DNA of 50,049 nt from an uncultured Pelagibacteraceae bacterium (GCA_902517495.1 CABYCO010000006.1:1-50049), one strand, 5' to 3'; positions 21,401-30,560 are shown, counted from the first letter of the stretch. A program made the numbers and translations. The notes: a model not told the origin generated them from the letters alone.

Positions 21401-23551
21401 ATGAGAGAGCAATACATCAAAATCCACAACCTATCTGTAGCAAAAGAACTAGCTGATTTTGTCAAAAATGAGCTTTTACTGGATACTAATGTTGGCCCTG
21501 ATGAGTTCTGGAAAGGCTTTGACAAAGTGGTGCATGAATTAGCACCTAAAAATAAAAAATTACTCGAAATCAGAGAAACATTACAACAAGAAATAGATCT
21601 GTGGCATAAAAAAAATAGAGATCACGAGATTGACTATAATAAATATAAAAATTTTTTGGAAGAAATAGGATATTTAAAAAAAGAAGGTGAAGATTTTAAA
21701 ATAGCAACTAAAAATTTAGATGAAGAAATATCTAATATAGCAGGACCACAATTAGTTGTTCCAATAATGAACTCTAGATATACCTTGAATGCTGCGAATG
21801 CAAGATGGGTAAGCTTATATGACAGTCTTTATGGATCAAATATAATAGAATCTGAAGAAAGTGGAAGTGAAAAATATGATCCTTTAAGAGGACAAGAAGT
21901 AATTAAATACACTAGAAACTTTTTGAACAAATATTTTCCAATAAATGATCTTGACTGGAAAGATATTACTGGTTTAGCAGTAAATAATAAAAAACTCACA
22001 ATATATAAGGAAAATAAAGAATATAATTTATCAAATTTAGAGAAGTTTATTGGTCATAGAGGGGATGCAGCCAAACCAAATGCTATAATCTTAAAAAATA
22101 ATAATCTTCATCTTGAAATAATTATAAATCCTAGAGCATTTAGTGCTGCAAGAGATGCTGCTGGTATAAGCGATATTATAATTGAGTCTGCTGTATCAAC
22201 AATTTGTGACCATGAAGATAGTGTAGCCGCAGTAGATGCTGAAGATAAAGTAACTTGTTATAGAAATTGGCTAGGATTGATGAAAGGAAATTTAAAATCA
22301 ATATTTGAAAAAAATGGTAAAGAATTAGAAAGAAAACTTAATCCAGATAGGAGTTACACTTCATTGAATGGTGAAAAGTTAAAACTTCACGGAAGAAGTC
22401 TTTTACTTGTGAGAAACGTTGGGCACTTAATGACAAACCCTGCAATCACTTTAAATGATGGATCAGAAGTACCTGAGGGAATAATGGATGCTTTTATAAC
22501 TTCAGCAGCTTGTATTCATGATTTAAAAAGAAAAGGTAATTCAAGAAAAGGGTCAATTTATATCGTAAAACCAAAAATGCATGGGCCTGAGGAGACAGAA
22601 TTTGCTAATTTAATTTTTACAAAAGTAGAAGAAGTTTTAAAATTAGAAAATAATACAATTAAGTGTGGAATTATGGATGAAGAAAGAAGAACATCTGCAA
22701 ACCTTAAGGAATGTATTAGAACACTTAAGGATAGAGTATTTTTTATCAACACTGGATTTTTGGATAGAACTGGTGATGAGATGCACACTTCAATGGAAGC
22801 TGGACCTATGATCAAAAAAGGAGATATGAAAGAGTCTAAATGGATTAAAACTTATGAGGATAATAATGTAGATATAGGCTTAAAATGCGGATTTTCAGGA
22901 GTTGCTCAAATAGGTAAAGGAATGTGGGCCATGCCTGATAAAATGAACGAAATGATGGAACAAAAGATTGGACATGTCAATGCAGGCGCAAATTGTGCTT
23001 GGGTTCCTTCTCCAACTGCTGCTGCATTACATGTTATGCACTATTATGAAGTAAATGTATTTGAAAAACAAAAAGAAATATTAAAAAGAGAGCCATCAAA
23101 ATTATCTGATCTTCTCACTATTCCGATAGCAAATCGTCCTAATTGGTCTGTTGATGAAATTAATACTGAAATTTCAAATTCTGCTCAAACTATTTTGGGT
23201 TATGTAGTCAGATGGATTGATCAAGGCATAGGTTGTTCCAAAGTTCCCGATATAAACGATATTGGATTAATGGAAGATAGAGCAACTTTGAGAATTTCAT
23301 CACAACATATCTCGAATTGGCTTCATCATGGCTTATGTTCGAATAGACAGGTTCTTGAAATTTTAAAAAAAATGGCAAAAGTTGTAGATAAACAGAATGA
23401 AGATGACTCAGACTACGAAAGTATGTCACCAGAGTACGATAAATCTATTGCTTTTAAAGCGGCATGTGAATTAATTTTTCATGGAAAGTCACAGCCTTCT
23501 GGCTATACAGAACCTCTCTTACATTTAAACAGATTAATTAAAAAAAGCTAA
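21401..23551 (+). CDS. glcB: Malate synthase G
   Basis: Condenses glyoxylate with acetyl-CoA to malate. At 716 residues it is the long G isoform. Recognisable segments are LNAANARWVSLYDSLYG, ICDHEDSVAAVDAEDKV, MHGPEE, FLDRTGDEMHTSMEAGPM and the NCAWVPSPTAAALHVMHYYEV region; active-site acidic residues appear intact. It stands alone on the plus strand and is convergent with recR, with a 0-nt gap. In cultured SAR11 this gene is reported to be under a glycine riboswitch; the 96-nt gap here contains no such aptamer. Confidence 0.97.
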   Translation: MREQYIKIHNLSVAKELADFVKNELLLDTNVGPDEFWKGFDKVVHELAPKNKKLLEIRETLQQEIDLWHKKNRDHEIDYNKYKNFLEEIGYLKKEGEDFKIATKNLDEEISNIAGPQLVVPIMNSRYTLNAANARWVSLYDSLYGSNIIESEESGSEKYDPLRGQEVIKYTRNFLNKYFPINDLDWKDITGLAVNNKKLTIYKENKEYNLSNLEKFIGHRGDAAKPNAIILKNNNLHLEIIINPRAFSAARDAAGISDIIIESAVSTICDHEDSVAAVDAEDKVTCYRNWLGLMKGNLKSIFEKNGKELERKLNPDRSYTSLNGEKLKLHGRSLLLVRNVGHLMTNPAITLNDGSEVPEGIMDAFITSAACIHDLKRKGNSRKGSIYIVKPKMHGPEETEFANLIFTKVEEVLKLENNTIKCGIMDEERRTSANLKECIRTLKDRVFFINTGFLDRTGDEMHTSMEAGPMIKKGDMKESKWIKTYEDNNVDIGLKCGFSGVAQIGKGMWAMPDKMNEMMEQKIGHVNAGANCAWVPSPTAAALHVMHYYEVNVFEKQKEILKREPSKLSDLLTIPIANRPNWSVDEINTEISNSAQTILGYVVRWIDQGIGCSKVPDINDIGLMEDRATLRISSQHISNWLHHGLCSNRQVLEILKKMAKVVDKQNEDDSDYESMSPEYDKSIAFKAACELIFHGKSQPSGYTEPLLHLNRLIKKS

Positions 23552-24157
23552 TTAAGCCTCAAGTTTTTTTCTGTTTTTAAATGCAGATATTAGAGTACCG
23601 TCGTCTAAATTTTCGATTTCCCCACCTACTGGTAAACCTTGAGCTAGCTTTGAAATCTTAATGTTTGTTTTTTTTAAAGTATCCTGAATATAAAATGCAG
23701 TAGTTTGGCCCTCCACGGTTGCACTTGTTGCCAAAATTACCTCATCTATATTATCCCTACTTATTCTTTCTACTAGGGAATTGATCAGCAGGTCTTCCTT
23801 GTTTTGACTATTATTATTTGAAAGCGTTCCTCCAAGAATATGAAAGTAACCTTGAAAAATAGATGAACTTTCTATTGCCCATTGATCTGAAATATTTTCT
23901 ACAACACAAATTTTATTAAATTTTTTACTTTTATTTTCACAATTATCACATGGACTATTATTTGATTTTAAAGTTCCACAAATTTTACATCTAATCACAT
24001 TTTTAAATACTTCGCTTAAGTTTTGAGCCAATGGTTTTAATAATTCTTGACGATTATTAATCATTTTCAAAATCATTCTTTTTGCAGACTTAGGTCCTAG
24101 CCCTGGTAACTTAGATATTAGTTTGATTAAATTTTCTATTTCAGGAATATTCTGCAT
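23552..24157 (-). CDS. recR: Recombination protein RecR
   Basis: RecR loads RecA at gaps with RecF/RecO. The 201-residue protein has the N-terminal helix-hairpin-helix (LISKLPGLGPKSAKRM), a four-cysteine zinc finger (CKIC ... CDNC) and a Toprim domain beginning with ICVVEN and including the GTLSNN and ILATSATVEGQTTA segments. Third gene of the dnaX-ybaB-recR cluster; its start is 11 nt after ybaB. Confidence 0.97.
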   Translation of the reverse strand: MQNIPEIENLIKLISKLPGLGPKSAKRMILKMINNRQELLKPLAQNLSEVFKNVIRCKICGTLKSNNSPCDNCENKSKKFNKICVVENISDQWAIESSSIFQGYFHILGGTLSNNNSQNKEDLLINSLVERISRDNIDEVILATSATVEGQTTAFYIQDTLKKTNIKISKLAQGLPVGGEIENLDDGTLISAFKNRKKLEA

Positions 24158-24168
24158 TTAAATTATAA

Positions 24169-24486
24169 TTATAAAGGCCACTTAAATCCAGGTATTCCAA
24201 AATTTCCTGAAGCCTTAGAAATTTCCTCTGCAGTTTTTGATTTAAGTTGCGATTTTGCGTTATTATGAGCAGCAGTAATAAGATCTTCTAGTATTACTTT
24301 TTCTTCTTTTAAAACATTTTCACTAAGTTTAATTGAGATCATAGTTCCCTCTCCATTTAACGTAACCTTTACATCATTAGCTCCCGAGACACCTTCAACC
24401 TCAATTTTTTTAATGTTTTCTTGACTTTCTTTCATTTTGCTCTCAATTTCTTTAGCTTTTTCCATTAATTTTGAAAAATCTGTCAT
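24169..24486 (-). CDS. ybaB: YbaB/EbfC family nucleoid-associated protein
   Basis: A 105-residue DNA-binding protein of the YbaB/EbfC family. It begins with a charged helix (LMEKAKEIESKMKESQENI), has the VSGANDVKVTLNGEGTM core strands, and ends with SGNFGIPGFKWPL, the usual glycine-rich tail. It forms dimers that coat DNA. It lies between dnaX (2-nt gap) and recR, the classic bacterial order. Confidence 0.95.
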   Translation of the reverse strand: MTDFSKLMEKAKEIESKMKESQENIKKIEVEGVSGANDVKVTLNGEGTMISIKLSENVLKEEKVILEDLITAAHNNAKSQLKSKTAEEISKASGNFGIPGFKWPL

Positions 24487-24487
24487 T

Positions 24488-26122
24488 CTAATCCTCTTTC
24501 AACTCAACATTTATTAATTCTGCATCAGGAAATGCTTCGATCACTTGTTTATATGCGTCAGACTTTTTAACATCATTAAATATTTTGTTCTCATCAATTT
24601 TATTTTTTTCTTTTTTTGAAATTTGTCCTTGGTTTTTTGATAGAGAGATAATCCATCTCTTGGATGTCCATTCGTACAGCTTGTTAGATAGATTTTTAAT
24701 AAAATCTTTATCTAAGTTTTCATTAAAAGATATTTCTATTAAACCTTCAGAGAAAGAAACTAAATTTGCATTAGTTTCAAGCTCATATTTAAGCTTAGCT
24801 TCTTTCCTTTCCGTACATAGATTTATCAAACTTTCAAATGAACCTATTTTGAGTTCATTAATTACTTCATCTTTATTTAAATTTGGTTCAATTTTTTCTT
24901 CTTGTGAAATATTTTTGATTTGATCTATTGTTTTACTTGTAATTTTTTTTTCAGGTTCTTTAATTAAAGTATCAGGATTTTTTCCAGTAAAGCTCTCCTC
25001 AACATTTTTCTCCTTTAAACCTTTTATTCTCATTAATCTGAAAAGGAACATTTCAACTGATAAATTTGGATTAGAAACTATGTTAATTTCCTCCATTGTA
25101 TCAAGTGTAAATTGCCAAAAAAGGATTATGTCCTTTGAATCTAAATTTTCAGATATTGAGGAAAGATTACTAAAATCTTGATCATTTAAAGAAAAATTAT
25201 TTCCGTCTAATTTTATAAAATTAATATTTTTTAGGTAATATAAAACCTCAAGAAAATCATTCAAAAAAATTTTGGGATCTACACCAGAATCATAAATTTT
25301 TCTATACAACTCAAATACTTTTTTTTCATCCCCACTAAACAAATTTTTTATTAACTCTATCAGAGAACTTTTATCAAAATATCCATAAATACTTTGTGCT
25401 TTATCTAAATTTAATCCCTCATCATTTTGATTGGCAACAAGTCCACGATCTAACAATGATAATGCATCTCTAACAGATCCTTCTGAAATTTTAACAATTA
25501 ATTTTAAAGCTTCATCAGAAACTTTACCTCCTTCTTTATCTTTAATCATTTTTATATAACTAAAAAGCTCTTCAGATTTCACTCTAGAGAGATCAAAACG
25601 TTGACATCTTGATATTACTGTTACAGGAATTTTTTTGATTTCAGTTGTTGCAAAAATAAATTTTAAATATTTTGGTGGTTCCTCAAGAGTTTTTAAAAGT
25701 GCATTAAATGCTTGTTTGCTTAACATATGAACTTCGTCAATAATAAAAATTTTATATTTAGCAGTTGTTGGTCCATATCTTGAAAATTCAATAAGCTCCC
25801 TTACATCATCTACACCAGTCTTACTTGCAGCATCCATCTCTAAAACATCAATATGATTTGAGTTAACAATTGAATTACAATGTTCACAAAAATCTTTTTT
25901 GCAAAGATTTTCAACACCATTTTCACAATTTAATGCCTTGGCAACTATTCTTGCAAAAGTAGTTTTTCCAACACCTCTAATACCAGTGAATAAAAATGCG
26001 TTCGCAGCTTTATCGGAGATGACTGAATTTTTAATTGTTTCAGCAATAATATCTTGACCAATTAAATCCTCAAATACTTGAGGTCTGTATTTTAAGGCTA
26101 GTACTTTCGAATTTTCTTTCAT
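24488..26122 (-). CDS. dnaX: DNA polymerase III subunits tau/gamma
   Basis: Clamp-loader ATPase. From the ATG at 26122 the product is 544 residues: ALKYRPQVFEDLIGQ, Walker A GIRGVGKTT, a four-cysteine zinc module near residues 70-90, the IIDEVHMLS Walker B, SRC sensor (ISRCQRFD), then domain III and a Lys/Glu-rich tau-specific tail. The longer in-frame start at 26137 would run into the SRP RNA, so I rejected it. An A9 run (24943-24951) in codons 391-394 lies between domain III and the tail; slippage there meets a stop within 4-6 codons in either alternative frame, giving a gamma-like form. Confidence 0.96.
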   Translation of the reverse strand: MKENSKVLALKYRPQVFEDLIGQDIIAETIKNSVISDKAANAFLFTGIRGVGKTTFARIVAKALNCENGVENLCKKDFCEHCNSIVNSNHIDVLEMDAASKTGVDDVRELIEFSRYGPTTAKYKIFIIDEVHMLSKQAFNALLKTLEEPPKYLKFIFATTEIKKIPVTVISRCQRFDLSRVKSEELFSYIKMIKDKEGGKVSDEALKLIVKISEGSVRDALSLLDRGLVANQNDEGLNLDKAQSIYGYFDKSSLIELIKNLFSGDEKKVFELYRKIYDSGVDPKIFLNDFLEVLYYLKNINFIKLDGNNFSLNDQDFSNLSSISENLDSKDIILFWQFTLDTMEEINIVSNPNLSVEMFLFRLMRIKGLKEKNVEESFTGKNPDTLIKEPEKKITSKTIDQIKNISQEEKIEPNLNKDEVINELKIGSFESLINLCTERKEAKLKYELETNANLVSFSEGLIEISFNENLDKDFIKNLSNKLYEWTSKRWIISLSKNQGQISKKEKNKIDENKIFNDVKKSDAYKQVIEAFPDAELINVELKED

Positions 26123-26128
26123 TTTTAA

Positions 26129-26215
26129 GGAGACCAACCAACCTGGAAAATACTCACTACCCTTGCTATCTTTCGATCCTAGGGGATTTGTGGTAACACC
26201 ACCTGATTGGCCTCC
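26129..26215 (-). ncRNA. ffs: Signal recognition particle RNA (4.5S, small bacterial type)
   Basis: The minus strand folds as one long hairpin. The ends pair over about 13 bp (GGAGGCCAATCAG with the 3' TTGGTTGGTCTCC). The apex has the SRP signature: TAGG - ATC - GAAA tetraloop - GAT - AGCA, i.e. the Ffh-binding asymmetric loop with a GNRA cap (tetraloop complement 26171-26174). Length is about 87 nt. It precedes dnaX, as is common in bacteria. The 3' end lies 6 nt before the dnaX ATG. Confidence 0.9.
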
Positions 26216-26221
26216 AACTTT

Positions 26222-26251
26222 ATTATACCAATAAAAATTTCTATTCTACAA
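26222..26251 (-). promoter_or_regulatory. Promoter of SRP RNA / dnaX
   Basis: A perfect TATAAT (complement 26222-26227) sits 6 nt before the first base of the SRP RNA (26215); TTGTAG (complement 26246-26251) lies 18 bp upstream. Position relative to the RNA 5' end makes this the best-supported promoter in the window. Confidence 0.7.
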
Positions 26252-26264
26252 GAAAGTTATAAAT

Positions 26265-27092
26265 TTATTTTTGTCTAAATTTATCGGATTTATAAACACC
26301 TAGAACGTGCATATCTTGACAATGCAGACCCAATTCCTCAAGTGAGTTTTTGATTTTAGGAGACTCTATATGTCCATCAATATCACATAAAAAAAAATAC
26401 GAAGAAAATGAGTTCTTTTCGGGAAAACTTTGTAGTTTACTCATATTAACTCCATTTATTGCAAATCCTGACAATGCAGAGTAAAGAGCAGCGGGTTTAC
26501 TTTTCAACTTAAATAATATTGAAGTTATATGATTATCGTCAGAAAAATCTGGCTGAAAAATATCTTTACCGAGTAATAAAAATCTAGTCACGTTATCTTT
26601 ATCATCTTGGACATTTTCTTGAAGAATTTTAAGACCATATATTTCTGCACTAAGACTAGAAGCTATAGCAGCTTTAGACTTGTCTTTAGTTTCTGAGACA
26701 AATTTTGCTGAGCCAGCTGTATCTGCTCTAACATTTTCTGTGAATTTTTTTTTCTTAATAAAACTTGAAGATTGGCTTAATGCTTGTGCATGTGAGTAAA
26801 CATCTTTTATGTCTTCTATTTTGGAATCTTTTAATCCTAATAGATTATGATTAATTGGAAAAAAATGCTCTGCATAAATATTTAGTCTGTATTTAAAGAT
26901 TAAATACTCGACACCAATATTTCCAGTTGTTTTATTTGACTCTGGAATTAAAGATTTAATTGAATTATCTTCACTAGACCTTTCAAAGCATTCATCAAAT
27001 GTTTTGCAGGATATTGTTTCACTCTCTGGATACATTTTTTTAGCACAACTTTCGCTGTAACTGCCTGCAACACCTTGATAAGCAATTTTCAT
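26265..27092 (-). CDS. pheA: Prephenate dehydratase
   Basis: Converts prephenate to phenylpyruvate in phenylalanine synthesis. The 275-residue, single-function protein starts with AYQGVAGSYSESCAKKMYP, has the IPESNKTTGNIG segment (equivalent of PIENS), SSFIKKKKFTENVRADTAGSAKFV, the substrate-binding DNVTRFLLLG and a C-terminal ACT domain (SFPEKNSFSSYFFLCDIDGH) that normally mediates phenylalanine inhibition. There is no chorismate mutase domain. It follows kdsB by 3 nt. Confidence 0.95.
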   Translation of the reverse strand: MKIAYQGVAGSYSESCAKKMYPESETISCKTFDECFERSSEDNSIKSLIPESNKTTGNIGVEYLIFKYRLNIYAEHFFPINHNLLGLKDSKIEDIKDVYSHAQALSQSSSFIKKKKFTENVRADTAGSAKFVSETKDKSKAAIASSLSAEIYGLKILQENVQDDKDNVTRFLLLGKDIFQPDFSDDNHITSILFKLKSKPAALYSALSGFAINGVNMSKLQSFPEKNSFSSYFFLCDIDGHIESPKIKNSLEELGLHCQDMHVLGVYKSDKFRQK

Positions 27093-27095
27093 AAT

Positions 27096-27833
27096 TTAAT
27101 TTTTATATTCCATAATTTTTTTTATTTCTAGATAATCTTCATCTGTATCCACACCAATTGGTTTAGTTTTTGCTAATCCTACATCTATTTCAATATTGTT
27201 ATCCATTAATCTTAATTGTTCTAGTTTTTGCGATTTTTCATTCTGAGTTTGCTCTAATTGAATAAACCTTTCTAAATATGAAACATTATAAATATATATT
27301 CCAATATGGTGGTAAATATTTTTTTGAGTATTTTTAATTTCTCTTGTAAATGATGTTGCTATTGATAAATTGTTTTGATGAAGTTCCTCTTTTGTGGTTA
27401 CTTTTACAACATTTTTGTTTAAGAAAAATTTTTCGTCTTCAATTTGACAAGCTAATGTTGAAATTTTAGATTTTTTTTTAATAGTTTTTTTGAGGAGATT
27501 AGTAACATCCTCAATATCAAGCATCGGTTCATCTCCTTGAAGATTTATTACATATTCAATATTGTCATCTCTTAATTCTTGATAAGCCTCAAAAATTCTG
27601 TCAGTTCCAGTTTTATGACTTTTTTTGGTTAAAATACATTTTCCTCCAAACTTAGTGACCTCTTCAAATATTTCTTTATCACCGGTTGCAACATAACTTT
27701 CTCCAATAAGAGATGATTTTGCAATTTTATAAACATGATTGATAATTGAAATATTATTGATTTTTAATAAAGGTTTATTTGGTAACCTTGTTGCAGCTAA
27801 TCTTGAAGGGATTAATATTACTGTATTGCTCAT
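27096..27833 (-). CDS. kdsB: 3-deoxy-manno-octulosonate cytidylyltransferase
   Basis: Activates Kdo as CMP-Kdo for lipopolysaccharide core synthesis. The 245-residue protein has the N-terminal nucleotide loop IPSRLAATRLPNKPL, the VINLQGDEPML motif, HIGIYIYN and ETEQLEQLR-like QKLEQLRLMDNNI segments of the family. With kdsD and the lpt genes at 34-36 kb it shows that the cell makes Kdo-containing LPS. It is first in the kdsB-pheA pair and divergent from the cytochrome c gene. Confidence 0.95.
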   Translation of the reverse strand: MSNTVILIPSRLAATRLPNKPLLKINNISIINHVYKIAKSSLIGESYVATGDKEIFEEVTKFGGKCILTKKSHKTGTDRIFEAYQELRDDNIEYVINLQGDEPMLDIEDVTNLLKKTIKKKSKISTLACQIEDEKFFLNKNVVKVTTKEELHQNNLSIATSFTREIKNTQKNIYHHIGIYIYNVSYLERFIQLEQTQNEKSQKLEQLRLMDNNIEIDVGLAKTKPIGVDTDEDYLEIKKIMEYKN

Positions 27834-27846
27834 AAACTAAGTATTA

Positions 27847-27863
27847 TGCGTCTTTCAGACGCA
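27847..27863. repeat. GC-rich palindrome between kdsB and cytochrome c
   Basis: TGCGTCT-TTC-AGACGCA, a 7-bp perfect stem with a 3-nt loop, strikingly GC-rich in its AT-rich surroundings, with ATTAT/ATAAT flanks that nearly extend it. On the plus strand a 10-T run lies 20 nt further on, too far for a terminator and with no gene upstream. It may be an operator or a 5'-UTR hairpin of kdsB. Confidence 0.5.
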
Positions 27864-27929
27864 ATAATTAAATTTAAATTTAGTTTTTTTTTTGTTTAAC
27901 ATGTTATACGAGGATAATAATTAAAAATC

Positions 27930-28460
27930 ATGGACTCATTTGAAATTAACAAAATTATAGCAGCGGTAGTTGTTATTTTTGTTGTTATATTTGGTATAAC
28001 TAAAATTTCAGACATTATCTATTACGTAGAGAAACCAAGTCAATCAGCTTATAAAGTCGAATTTGTTGAAACAGATAGCACCAAAGCTTCTGCAGCAGTA
28101 GAAGCAATTGATATTTCTGCTCTATTAGCCATGGGAAGTGTTGATCATGGAAAGAAAGTCTTTAAGAAATGTAGTGCATGTCATTCCATTAAAAAAGGTG
28201 GAAGAAATAATATTGGCCCAGCACTTTACAACGTACTAGGTAGAAATATGGGCGCTCTAGAAGATTACAAATATTCAAAAGCCTTGATAGCATTTGGAAA
28301 GGACTGGACTTTCCAAGAGATGAATAGTTTTTTAATAAAACCTGCTTCATATATAAAAGGTACCAAGATGGCTTTCGCAGGATTAAAAAAAGAGAAAGAT
28401 AGAGCCTCAGTAATTCTATATATGAATGCTAATGCTGATAGTCCTTTACTACTACCTTAG
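27930..28460 (+). CDS. cycM: Membrane-anchored class I cytochrome c (CycM type)
   Basis: Electron carrier, probably from the bc1 complex to the terminal oxidase. The 176-residue protein has an uncleaved N-terminal membrane anchor (about 8-30), a short linker, then a cytochrome c domain with the haem site CSACH (81-85), NNIGPALYNVLGR and the axial methionine M147 in TKMAFAG. This layout is that of alphaproteobacterial CycM/c552. Its 3' end overlaps the convergent argF gene by 9 nt. Confidence 0.93.
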   Translation: MDSFEINKIIAAVVVIFVVIFGITKISDIIYYVEKPSQSAYKVEFVETDSTKASAAVEAIDISALLAMGSVDHGKKVFKKCSACHSIKKGGRNNIGPALYNVLGRNMGALEDYKYSKALIAFGKDWTFQEMNSFLIKPASYIKGTKMAFAGLKKEKDRASVILYMNANADSPLLLP

Positions 28461-29384
28461 TTTACCAAAACAATATAATAAAATACTCTTTTGAACATAA
28501 ACTCTGTTTAGAGCTTGTTGCCATACTTTAGATTGTTTCCCAAGAAACAATTCTTCTGTAACTTCATTTCCTCTTGGTAGACAATGTAAAAATATTGCAT
28601 CTTTCTTTGCTAAATTCATAGTTTTTGTATCAACTTTAAAATTTTTAAATGATTTAAGTTTCTTTTTCTTATTAACTTTATCATTTAAAGAAATGATTTT
28701 GTCTGTCATTACAACATCAGAATTTTTAATAGCTATTTCTTTTTTATTAAAAATTTTTATTTTTCCTTTTTGGTTTTTTATCAAAGAAATAAGCTTTTTA
28801 TTTGGCTGATAGCTTTTAGGGCATGCAATATTTAAAGAAATAGAAAATTTTATACTAGCTTCTATTAAACTATTCATCATGTTGTTGTTAGCATCTCCTA
28901 TCCAACATAGTTTTAATTTTGAAATACTTTTCTTTTTAATTTCTTGAATAGTGAAAATATCTGACAAAACCTGAGTGGGATGTGAGGATGGACTTAATCC
29001 ATTAATTACTGGTATACTTGAGTATTTTCTGAATTGATCTAATTTTTTATCCGAGTCTGTTCTCAACATAAAAGCATTACCATAAGTTGATAAAATTTTA
29101 GATGTATCTGCAATACTTTCACTACCAATACCTAGATGTAACTCCTCTGGTCTTAACGTTAAAGATCCCCCACCTAATTGTTTAATAGCCAAATAAAAAC
29201 TTAATCTAGTTCTGAGGCTAGATTTTTCAAACATTTGTAAAAGAATTTTACCCTTTAATGGTGAATCTTTATCTGGATCAAGGGTATTTAATTTTTTTCT
29301 TTTTGATTTTCTATTTTTTGCATCAGAAATAATTTTTTTTAAGTCTTTTAGAGGAATATCTCTAATATGAAGAAAGTTTTTCAT
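28452..29384 (-). CDS. argF: Ornithine carbamoyltransferase
   Basis: Makes citrulline from ornithine and carbamoyl phosphate. The 310-residue protein has the carbamoyl-phosphate motif as SLRTR (residues 56-60; the usual form is STRTR), HPTQVLSD, WIGDANNNMMNS for ornithine binding and HCLPR near the C terminus. Its ATG overlaps the argD stop by one base (TAATG), so argD and argF are one operon. Confidence 0.96.
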   Translation of the reverse strand: MKNFLHIRDIPLKDLKKIISDAKNRKSKRKKLNTLDPDKDSPLKGKILLQMFEKSSLRTRLSFYLAIKQLGGGSLTLRPEELHLGIGSESIADTSKILSTYGNAFMLRTDSDKKLDQFRKYSSIPVINGLSPSSHPTQVLSDIFTIQEIKKKSISKLKLCWIGDANNNMMNSLIEASIKFSISLNIACPKSYQPNKKLISLIKNQKGKIKIFNKKEIAIKNSDVVMTDKIISLNDKVNKKKKLKSFKNFKVDTKTMNLAKKDAIFLHCLPRGNEVTEELFLGKQSKVWQQALNRVYVQKSILLYCFGKLR

Positions 29385-30553
29385 TATTTTTTATATCCTT
29401 CACAAACTTTATTGATAATTTTTAAAGCTATATTTATTTCATTTTTATTAACATTTAGTGGAGGCAAAATTCTTATAACATTTTCAGCTGCTCTAATTGT
29501 TAGTAGTTTATTTTTCAGTAAACTTTGTATGAATTTTGTCTGGTCATGATGTAATTGTATTCCCAAAATCAATCCTATTCCTCTTATATCTTTAATAATA
29601 TTTGGAAATTTGATTTTAATTTTATTTAATTCTGAAATAAAATATTTTGAATTACTTTTGACTTTTGAAAGAAAGCCTTTTCTGAAAATTTCATCCATTA
29701 CAGCATTACCAACTGACATTGCCAAAGGGTTTCCGCCAAAAGTAGATCCATGTGTACCTGGAACCATAGCCTTAGAAACTTTTTTTGTCATTAACACTGC
29801 ACCTATTGGGAACCCACCTCCAATTCCTTTTGCAATTGGAACTATATCTGGCTTGATGTTTGCATATTCATAAGAAAAAAACTTACCTGATCTGCCAATT
29901 CCACACTGAACTTCATCTAAAATAAGAAGAATTTTTTTTTTATTACAAATCTGTCTCAGTTCTTTTAGGCACCAGGTCGGTATTACTTTAATACCTCCCT
30001 CACCCATTATTGGTTCAATCATTAAAGCGGCAGTTTTACTTGTAATTTTTCTTTTTAATTCCTTATGATTACCAAATTTAAAATGATCAAATCCGCCTAC
30101 CTTAGGTCCAAATCCCTCTACCATCTTTTTAGATCCACTTGCATTTATTGCAGCAATAGTTCTTCCATGAAAAGAATTTTTTATGCATAGAATTCTATTT
30201 TTTTTTGGTTTACCTATAGAATAAAAATATCTTCTAGCAACTTTAATGGCGGCCTCTGTAGCTTCTGCGCCACTATTCTGAAAAATAACAGCATCAGCAA
30301 AAGTTTTCTTTGTTAACTTTTTGGCTAATTCTTCACCTTCTGGAATTATAAAAGAATTAGAAACATGCCAAAGTTTTTTTGACTGTTTATTAATTGCTTT
30401 TACCAAGTTTGGGTTTGCATGACCTAAAGAATTAACAGCAATTCCTTGTACGAAATCTAAAAACTTTATTCCTCTCTTTGTGTATAAAAAAGATCCTTTA
30501 CCTTTATCGAAAGATAAATTTCTTCTTTTATAATTTTTTGCTAAGGAACTCAT
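29384..30553 (-). CDS. argD: Acetylornithine aminotransferase
   Basis: PLP-dependent class III aminotransferase that converts N-acetylglutamate semialdehyde to N-acetylornithine. In 389 residues it shows the QNSGAEATEAAIKVAR cofactor-binding segment, FHGRT, LDEVQCGIGRSG and the Schiff-base lysine in IAKGIGGGFPIGA, then THGSTFGGNPLA. Length and motifs are canonical. It is upstream of argF and downstream of the ABC-2 permease gene, all on the minus strand. Confidence 0.96.
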   Translation of the reverse strand: MSSLAKNYKRRNLSFDKGKGSFLYTKRGIKFLDFVQGIAVNSLGHANPNLVKAINKQSKKLWHVSNSFIIPEGEELAKKLTKKTFADAVIFQNSGAEATEAAIKVARRYFYSIGKPKKNRILCIKNSFHGRTIAAINASGSKKMVEGFGPKVGGFDHFKFGNHKELKRKITSKTAALMIEPIMGEGGIKVIPTWCLKELRQICNKKKILLILDEVQCGIGRSGKFFSYEYANIKPDIVPIAKGIGGGFPIGAVLMTKKVSKAMVPGTHGSTFGGNPLAMSVGNAVMDEIFRKGFLSKVKSNSKYFISELNKIKIKFPNIIKDIRGIGLILGIQLHHDQTKFIQSLLKNKLLTIRAAENVIRILPPLNVNKNEINIALKIINKVCEGYKK

Positions 30554-30560
30554 GCCTATA

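Noticed and set aside
26123..26137. Upstream in-frame start for dnaX
   Set aside because: It would begin inside the 3' strand of the SRP RNA; the ATG at 26122 gives the normal DnaX N terminus.
27882..27893. T run after the kdsB/cycM palindrome as a terminator
   Set aside because: About 20 nt from the hairpin and no plus-strand gene upstream to terminate.
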